Source of the DNA: an uncultured Prevotellaceae bacterium | GTDB lineage: Bacteria > Bacteroidota > Bacteroidia > Bacteroidales > Muribaculaceae | Assembly (NCBI GenBank): GCA_937892085.1 | Contig: CALAVD010000312.1 | Coordinates: 1 to 10,781 of the forward strand | Length of the DNA stretch: 10,781 nt | Direction: 5' to 3' | In this document: in pieces, positions 6,399 through 10,781 of the stretch | Layout of the letters: every line of letters starts with the position of its first letter | Numbering within the stretch: position 1 is the first letter of the stretch | Program-made: the position numbers and the translations under genes | The notes under the pieces: model-generated | Seen by the model: only the letters and a program-made list of their open reading frames with translations | Told to the model about the DNA's origin: nothing | Databases searched by the model: none

Positions 6399-6521
6399 TC
6401 ACAACAGAACAAGAAGGCGTCTCAATATGGTTGAGGCGTAATCGGACAAGTCAATGCCATAAGCGTCAGTTACAGCACTGATAATATTTCTCGTATCTAC
6501 TATTCCTATATTATCAACCAT
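6399..6521 (-). pseudogene. Truncated CheR-like N-terminal fragment
   Basis: This 40-codon frame starts 2 nt after the intact methyltransferase stop (TAG, TT, ATG) and ends in TGA at 6399-6401. Its residues 13-35, IISAVTDAYGIDLSDYAST followed by ILRR, follow the usual N-terminal pattern of CheR methyltransferases (hydrophobic helix, GxDxSxY, xLRR). Without gaps they line up with residues 10-32 of the neighbour (LITAIKMVSSYDFTDYSDKS), including the D-x-x-D-Y spacing. After LRR the frame runs into LLVLL and stops, and no CheR-like continuation appears in the other two frames. I take it as the left-over start of a second CheR gene once translated right after the first. It could instead be a genuine small protein. 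Confidence 0.42.
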
Positions 6522-6523
6522 AA

Positions 6524-7366
6524 CTATATCTGTTTTTTCTTGTAAAAACCTTTCGACCGCTCAAAGTTGTTGGCCGACGATCCTAAAATGCTCTCATGTG
6601 TTCCCAGAATCAGATAGCCGTCGCGATTAAGGCTGCTGTTGAACATATCGATTACACGGCTCTGCAGTTTGTTGTTGAAGTATATTATGACGTTGCGGCA
6701 CAATATGAGGTCGAATTTTGAGTAGAAGACATTTCCATCTTTTACGAGGTCGTGCTTGCGGAATACAGCCTTGTCGCGCAAGAACGGTTTCATCTGGATG
6801 GTATCCTTCACTTTGTCTATGTCAAAGTATTTCTCGTATGGGACATCTATTTTCTGCTCAAAGTTGAACGGATTTTCTTTTATCACCTTGTCGAAGTTGT
6901 CGAGATAGCCAAGATTGAAGCGGTACTTGTACTGACCGGCTTTAGCAGCCTCGAGCATATCGGTATTTATGTCGGTAGCGAATACTTTGGCCTGATCGAA
7001 CAAGCCCATCTCGTTCAGCAGTATCAGCATCGAGTATATTTCCTGACCGCTGGAGCAGCCCGCGTGCCAGATGAATATCGACTTGTTCTGTTTGAATTTG
7101 GGCAGAATGTGGTGTCGTAATGTCTGCCACATCTCGGGATTGCGGAAGAGTTCGGTGGTGTTTACTGTTATGTCTTTTACCATCTGCTCCAAAAATGCTT
7201 TGTCGTGGCTCAGCTTGCGGATTAGTTGATCCAAATCTAAATTATTGTCGGCCAATATCTTCTCGATGCGACGACAAAACGATTTATCAGAGTAGTCTGT
7301 AAAATCGTATGACGACACCATCTTGATGGCTGTAATTAACTTCGCTGCATCATCATTTGTAACCAT
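6524..7366 (-). CDS. CheR-type SAM-dependent methyltransferase
   Basis: This 280-residue protein fits the CheR family, which uses S-adenosylmethionine to methylate glutamates on receptor proteins. An N-terminal helical domain (about 1-65, with YDFTDYSDKSFCRRIEKIL) precedes the catalytic domain. That domain has NTTELFRNP (69-77, with R75), the SAM-binding loop WHAGCSSGQEIYSM (100-113), ATDINTDML (130-138, with D132), DLILCRNVIIYF (219-230) and YLILGTHESI (251-260). Everything expected is present. The ATG at 7366 is chosen because AAAGGA lies 6 nt before it; an in-frame TTG at 7408 is less likely. No CheB, receptor, CheA or motility gene is nearby, and Bacteroidales are generally non-flagellated, so the target is probably a non-chemotaxis signalling protein. 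A CheR-like remnant follows directly. Confidence 0.92.
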   Translation of the reverse strand: MVTNDDAAKLITAIKMVSSYDFTDYSDKSFCRRIEKILADNNLDLDQLIRKLSHDKAFLEQMVKDITVNTTELFRNPEMWQTLRHHILPKFKQNKSIFIWHAGCSSGQEIYSMLILLNEMGLFDQAKVFATDINTDMLEAAKAGQYKYRFNLGYLDNFDKVIKENPFNFEQKIDVPYEKYFDIDKVKDTIQMKPFLRDKAVFRKHDLVKDGNVFYSKFDLILCRNVIIYFNNKLQSRVIDMFNSSLNRDGYLILGTHESILGSSANNFERSKGFYKKKQI

Positions 7367-7372
7367 ACAAGA

Positions 7373-7384
7373 TCCTTTCTCCTT
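7373..7384 (-). promoter_or_regulatory. Unusually strong Shine-Dalgarno of the CheR-like gene
   Basis: The coding strand reads AAGGAG then AAAGGA, with 6 nt between the second motif and the ATG at 7366. It is the only classical ribosome-binding site among the starts examined here; the others have A-rich leaders. It decides the start codon in favour of 7366. Confidence 0.6.
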
Positions 7385-7613
7385 CGCTGCTCTTTCATTT
7401 ATTGACAAGCATTATTTGTAAAAGTAGAAATTTATCCGAAAAAAAAATTTTTGCTTTGAATATATTTTGACCGCATCGGCACTATTGCCGCAATACTCTG
7501 TAAATAAATATGATACAACATCGTAGTTGTGTTAAAACTTTTTTATTTCTGGCTTTATAAAAAGATAACATATTGATTATGTGGTATGTCCGTTTTTTTA
7601 TGATTTTTCAGGG

Positions 7614-8138
7614 CTATTTTTTATTCGCGACAATGACGATGCGGTCGGTATCTGATGCCTTAAACCCATTGCATCCATCTGGTAACATGAATATTACATA
7701 TTTAGCATACTCGTATGAACTAAATTTTTGTGTTGAATAAGCTGGCATTGACGGTGCCGTGTGCACCACGTGTCCGGCGGCATTTGCGAACACCACATCA
7801 AGTTGCTGACCTATATCGGACATTGACAATGTGCGCCGGCGCTCATCGGTGTAGGTTACAATGAGAGCCTGTTGCGGCTCGAGCATCGGGACAAGGGTGC
7901 TCAACGGCTGCTGGCCGTCGGTTTGAGTCAGCATCGACTCAATTATGTCGGACTTTGGGCGGCCATCGGTTCCCATAAAAATCAATGAACAGTTAGCCTC
8001 GAACTGCGCCGCCGGCTTGACGAACAGAGGTGCAACAGAGGGGTCGGGCTGACGTTTGTGTCCGTCTGTGCAGCCAGCCGCAAGCAACACCAAGAGTGCT
8101 ACAAATGCTGCTGTGTATGTGCTGTGTTGATGTCTCAT
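7614..8138 (-). CDS. Divergent DUF192-like lipoprotein
   Basis: This 174-residue protein has a lipoprotein signal peptide: a hydrophobic stretch ending in the lipobox LLAAGC with C23 as the lipidated residue, then TDGHKRQPD. The rest resembles DUF192. FVKPAAQFEANC leads into a beta domain. LSMSDIGQQLDVVFANAAGH (about 104-123) sits where DUF192 has FWMKNT-x2-PLDVVF-x2-DG. KYVIFMLPDGCNGFKASDTD (about 147-166) matches the closing strand and the GD-type turn. The conserved tryptophan and KNT of the family are lost here, so this is a remote member or a look-alike. DUF192 proteins are small exported proteins of unknown function. The gene stands alone, divergent from the aminopeptidase gene. The lipoprotein call is firm and the domain call moderate. 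Confidence 0.78.
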   Translation of the reverse strand: MRHQHSTYTAAFVALLVLLAAGCTDGHKRQPDPSVAPLFVKPAAQFEANCSLIFMGTDGRPKSDIIESMLTQTDGQQPLSTLVPMLEPQQALIVTYTDERRRTLSMSDIGQQLDVVFANAAGHVVHTAPSMPAYSTQKFSSYEYAKYVIFMLPDGCNGFKASDTDRIVIVANKK

Positions 8139-8192
8139 AACGTTTTTTTGTTGATGGTGGCAAAATAAGTCAATTTATGCCACGGGCGGTAA

Positions 8193-8219
8193 TCGGACCA
8201 ACTTTTGACACCTGTCCGA
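8193..8219. promoter_or_regulatory. Inverted repeat in the divergent lipoprotein/aminopeptidase gap
   Basis: TCGGAC (8193-8198) and GTCCGA (8214-8219) form an exact 6-bp inverted repeat with a 15-nt spacer, between two divergent genes where an operator would be expected. It is short enough to be chance. In the same gap, CAGTTTTG at 8262-8269 is one base off the -7 consensus and suitably placed for the plus-strand gene, but has no clear -33 partner. TTATTTTG on the minus strand at 8161-8168 is a similarly weak candidate for the lipoprotein. Confidence 0.2.
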
Positions 8220-8298
8220 CAAAATGCGGCAACTGTTTTTTATATAAATTGCGTCAAAATTCAGTTTTGGTTATTAATCAATTTAAAACATACAGAAA

Positions 8299-9708
8299 AT
8301 GAGTTGTGAAATGTTTGGAAAAGATATCTATGTAAAGCGCCGCGCAGATCTCAAGCACAAGATAAACAACGGAATAGCATTATTTTTGGGCAATGGTGAG
8401 GCATCTATCAACTATACCGACAACACCTATAACTTCAGACAAGACAGCACTTTTATCTACTTTTTCGGCATACGCCAGCCCGATTTGGCAGCAATCATCG
8501 ATTTTGACTCGGGTGAGGAGATGATTTTCGGCAATGAGCTTAACATCGACGATATTATATGGACAGGCCAACAGCCCACCATTGCCGATTACGCCAAGCA
8601 ATGCGGCATTGAACAAACCTTGCCGCTGCATCAACTAAGTGCCTACGTGAAGAAATGCGCCAGTCAGGGACGGAAAATACATTATCTGCCGCAATACAGA
8701 GGACATAACATACTGAAAATGGAGCAGTTGTTCGGATGGTCGACAAATCAGATTGTCAATGGTGTCTCGATTGAACTGATAAAAGCCGTTGTTGATTTAC
8801 GCTCGGTAAAAAACACAGAGGAGATTATTGAGATTGAAGCCGCCTGCGCCATCGGCTACGAGATGCACACCACTGCAATGCGCATGGTAATGCGGGCTCA
8901 GAACGAGCATCAGATTCACAGCATGGTCGACAGCATCCCGCTCAAATATGGAGGTGCCACATCGTTCGCAACCATTCTGACACAGAACGGCCAGACACTG
9001 CATAACCATTTCCACGACAAGCCTATACGACCGGGCCGGTTGATGCTTGTTGATGCCGGAGCCGAAACAGCAATGGGATACGCATCCGACTTTACGCGCA
9101 CTTTTCCTGTCAACGGAAAATTCACCTCGCGCCAAAAAGATATCTACCAGATTGTGCTTGATGCCAATAATCGGGCGGCAGAACTGGCAGCTCCGGGCAA
9201 AACATACAAAAGCGTGCACCTTGAATGCTGCAAGCTCATAGCCTCGCGACTCAGCGACTTGGGTCTGATGAGAGGTAACATAGACGACGCGGTAGCCGCC
9301 GGAGCTCATGCACTGTTTCTGCCGCACGGACTGGGACACATGATGGGACTCGATGTCCACGATATGGAGAACCTTGGTCAGGAGTATGTCGGGTTCGACA
9401 CTACCACAAAACCCGTGGAGCAGTTCGGCACATCGTCGCTGCGCATGGGACGTACCCTGCAACCGGGATTTGTAGTAACCGATGAACCGGGAATTTACTT
9501 TATCCCTGAACTGGTTGCCAAATGGCGACGCGAGCAAACAAACGCTGAATTCATCAATTTTGACAAAGTGGAACAGTACCTCGATTTTGGCGGTGTGCGC
9601 ATCGAAGACGACCTGTTAATCACCGAAAGCGGTGTACGCCGATTGGGTAAACAGCGTATTCCGGCAACCGTCGACGATGTTGAGGCTGAAATTGCAAAAG
9701 GGCTATAA
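8299..9708 (+). CDS. Aminopeptidase P family (M24B) Xaa-Pro peptidase
   Basis: This 469-residue metallopeptidase should remove the N-terminal residue from peptides whose second residue is proline. The N-terminal creatinase-like domain (about 1-165) contains NYTDNTYNFRQDSTFIYFFG. The pita-bread catalytic domain follows. All five dinuclear metal ligands are visible by comparison with E. coli PepP: D252 in VDAGAE, D264 in SDFTRTF, H347 in HGLGHMMGLDVHD, E396 in TDEPGIYF and E436 in GGVRIEDD. The accessory histidines H343 and H354 and an HNHFH stretch (235-239) are present too. There is no signal peptide, so it is cytoplasmic and probably recycles proline-rich peptides. The leader is A-rich without a Shine-Dalgarno. 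The serpin gene starts 36 nt after its stop on the same strand, so the two are probably co-transcribed. Confidence 0.95.
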   Translation: MSCEMFGKDIYVKRRADLKHKINNGIALFLGNGEASINYTDNTYNFRQDSTFIYFFGIRQPDLAAIIDFDSGEEMIFGNELNIDDIIWTGQQPTIADYAKQCGIEQTLPLHQLSAYVKKCASQGRKIHYLPQYRGHNILKMEQLFGWSTNQIVNGVSIELIKAVVDLRSVKNTEEIIEIEAACAIGYEMHTTAMRMVMRAQNEHQIHSMVDSIPLKYGGATSFATILTQNGQTLHNHFHDKPIRPGRLMLVDAGAETAMGYASDFTRTFPVNGKFTSRQKDIYQIVLDANNRAAELAAPGKTYKSVHLECCKLIASRLSDLGLMRGNIDDAVAAGAHALFLPHGLGHMMGLDVHDMENLGQEYVGFDTTTKPVEQFGTSSLRMGRTLQPGFVVTDEPGIYFIPELVAKWRREQTNAEFINFDKVEQYLDFGGVRIEDDLLITESGVRRLGKQRIPATVDDVEAEIAKGL

Positions 9709-9744
9709 CCCAAGTTTTATAAATATCAACTCAACCACAAGGTA

Positions 9745-10781
9745 ATGAGGATATTACGGGTTACAATAATGATTGCGTACTGCCTTGTAACGGAGAGTTT
9801 GTTGGGGCAGATAGCACAGAGCACAAACAACTTTGCAGTAGCAGCCTACAAGCAACTTGCCGAAGCAGCAGTTGACGACAACTTCGTTTTTTCGCCGCTC
9901 AGCCTGAGCACAGCTCTGCGCATGACCGGAGCAGGAGCATCGGCAAACACGTTTAGCCAGATGGCAGCCGTTTTGTGCGGCAATGAGCCGGCAACCGACA
10001 TCGACCAGAACACGCTCAGCCTGATGAACAGCCTTGCACAGACAAGCAATTGCAAACTACTTATGGCCAACGGATTGTGGCTACAATCGGGTTACAAGCT
10101 GACGAGCAATTACGTTGATCTGACCACTAAATACTATCTCGCAAAATGTGAGAATGTTGATTTTATTAAACCGCGGGGGCGGCGCAAGGCTTGCAACGCC
10201 ATAAACAGCTGGACATCGGATCATACCGGAGGCAAAATCAAGCATCTGATTGACGAGCAGCTACTAACCACCGACACAAGACTCATTCTGACCAACGCCG
10301 TCTACTTCAAATGCGACTGGAGCATTCCGTTCAGGGCAAGCAACAGCCGGTCGCGCACGTTTCACGCCATAGACGGTTCCGAGTCGAAACTGACATTTAT
10401 GAGCCGCACCCACGAATTCAGCTACTACGCCGACTCGCTGTGTCAGGCCATAAGTCTTCCGTACACCGACAATAGGTTTCAGTTTATTGTGTTGCTGCCT
10501 GCAAATGGACAATTTAGTTTTCTTGAGCAGCAACTCAATGCCACAATGCTTGACAGCCTGATTAACAGAATGTTCGACGCCGAAGTTGAGCTACTGCTGC
10601 CCAAATTCAGAACCACAACCAACACCGATTTTACGCAGTTGCTTAAAAATATGGGGATTACCGAGGCTTTTACGCCGGCCGCCGACTTCAGCAAGATGAC
10701 CGCCGCCAATGACCTGATGATTGGCAAAGTGCTGCACAAAGCAATTATTGAGGTTGACGAGCAAGGAACCGAAGCTGCGGC
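9745..10781 (+). CDS. Secreted serpin (serine protease inhibitor), 3' end missing
   Basis: The window holds 345 codons of a serpin; roughly the last 40-60 residues lie beyond the right edge. It starts with a signal peptide (MRILRVTIMIAYCLVTESLL, cleavage likely after LLG or AQ), so it is exported; IAYC is not a good lipobox. Serpin landmarks follow in order: NFVFSPLSLSTALRM, GASANTFSQMAAVL, LTNAVYFKCDWSIPF (Cys where Gly is usual), AISLPYTDNRFQFIVLLPA, ELLLPKFRTTTNTDFTQLL, GITEAFTPAADFSKM and LMIGKVLHKAIIEVDEQGTE then AA. The last part is the reactive-loop hinge: E339 (P17), Q340, G341 (P15), T342 (P14), E343, then alanines. This is the small-residue pattern of inhibitory serpins. P1-P1' is not in the window, so the target protease cannot be inferred. 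Confidence 0.93.
   Translation, partial: MRILRVTIMIAYCLVTESLLGQIAQSTNNFAVAAYKQLAEAAVDDNFVFSPLSLSTALRMTGAGASANTFSQMAAVLCGNEPATDIDQNTLSLMNSLAQTSNCKLLMANGLWLQSGYKLTSNYVDLTTKYYLAKCENVDFIKPRGRRKACNAINSWTSDHTGGKIKHLIDEQLLTTDTRLILTNAVYFKCDWSIPFRASNSRSRTFHAIDGSESKLTFMSRTHEFSYYADSLCQAISLPYTDNRFQFIVLLPANGQFSFLEQQLNATMLDSLINRMFDAEVELLLPKFRTTTNTDFTQLLKNMGITEAFTPAADFSKMTAANDLMIGKVLHKAIIEVDEQGTEAA

Noticed and set aside
6418..6438. 8-bp hairpin (CGTCTCAA / TTGAGGCG) as a terminator
   Set aside because: No T-run follows on either strand, and it lies inside the CheR-like remnant frame.
6438..6447. GTAATCGGAC here and again at 8189-8198 as a shared operator
   Set aside because: A single 10-mer shared once is expected many times by chance in a window this size, and the contexts differ.
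7367..7408. TTG start giving the methyltransferase 14 extra residues
   Set aside because: A strong Shine-Dalgarno lies within that extension, correctly spaced for the ATG at 7366.
7367..7613. Hidden gene or RNA in the gap between the methyltransferase and the lipoprotein
   Set aside because: The gap is A/T rich with homopolymer runs (around 7437-7452) and only 5-bp stems; no convincing frame, tRNA or terminator was found.
8797..9537. Minus-strand open frame of 246 codons opposite the aminopeptidase gene
   Set aside because: It is antisense to conserved metal-binding motifs and its composition (many Cys, His, Ser) looks like a shadow frame.

Overview
The window looks like chromosomal DNA from a Bacteroidales gut bacterium, probably Muribaculaceae or a close relative. 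The protein families point there (VTC polyphosphate polymerase with DUF4956 and DUF2490, DUF2752 with a CD225 protein, a SpeA arginine decarboxylase, a CheR-like methyltransferase, a bacterial serpin). So does the expression signature: most starts have A-rich leaders and no Shine-Dalgarno, and two upstream regions carry exact matches to the Bacteroidetes -7 box TAnnTTTG. The family assignment is inference; no rRNA or marker gene is present.

Layout. On the minus strand at the left (1-1642) is a tight three-gene unit, read right to left: a soluble VTC polyphosphate polymerase, a multi-pass DUF4956 membrane protein and the start of an exported DUF2490 protein. A single family 2 glycosyltransferase (1771-2502) follows. 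Next is a translationally coupled pair, a GYF_2/CD225 membrane protein and a DUF2752 membrane protein (2607-3616), flanked by two patches of 7-8 bp degenerate tandem repeats. Then comes speA (3694-5604), with a good promoter and a leader of about 90 nt.

The middle (5605-7613) looks eroded. A plus-strand exported-protein gene is frameshifted and cut short (5894-6390). It converges within 8 nt on a minus-strand remnant (6399-6521) that resembles the first 35 residues of a CheR-type protein and starts 2 nt after the stop of an intact CheR-like methyltransferase gene (6524-7366). I read the 6391-6398 junction as a possible deletion scar.

The right part holds a divergent DUF192-like lipoprotein on the minus strand (7614-8138) and two plus-strand genes with a 36-nt gap: an M24 aminopeptidase P (8299-9708) and a secreted serpin (9745 to the window edge). 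The edge cuts the serpin inside its reactive-loop hinge, which looks inhibitory.

The most system-like piece is the polymerase / membrane protein / exported protein operon. It could make and move polyphosphate or a related polyanion across the envelope. The serpin next to a proline-specific peptidase is the most likely link to host or community proteolysis. No tRNA, rRNA, CRISPR array, IS element or phage gene was seen, and no stretch over 300 bases lacks a gene or remnant.
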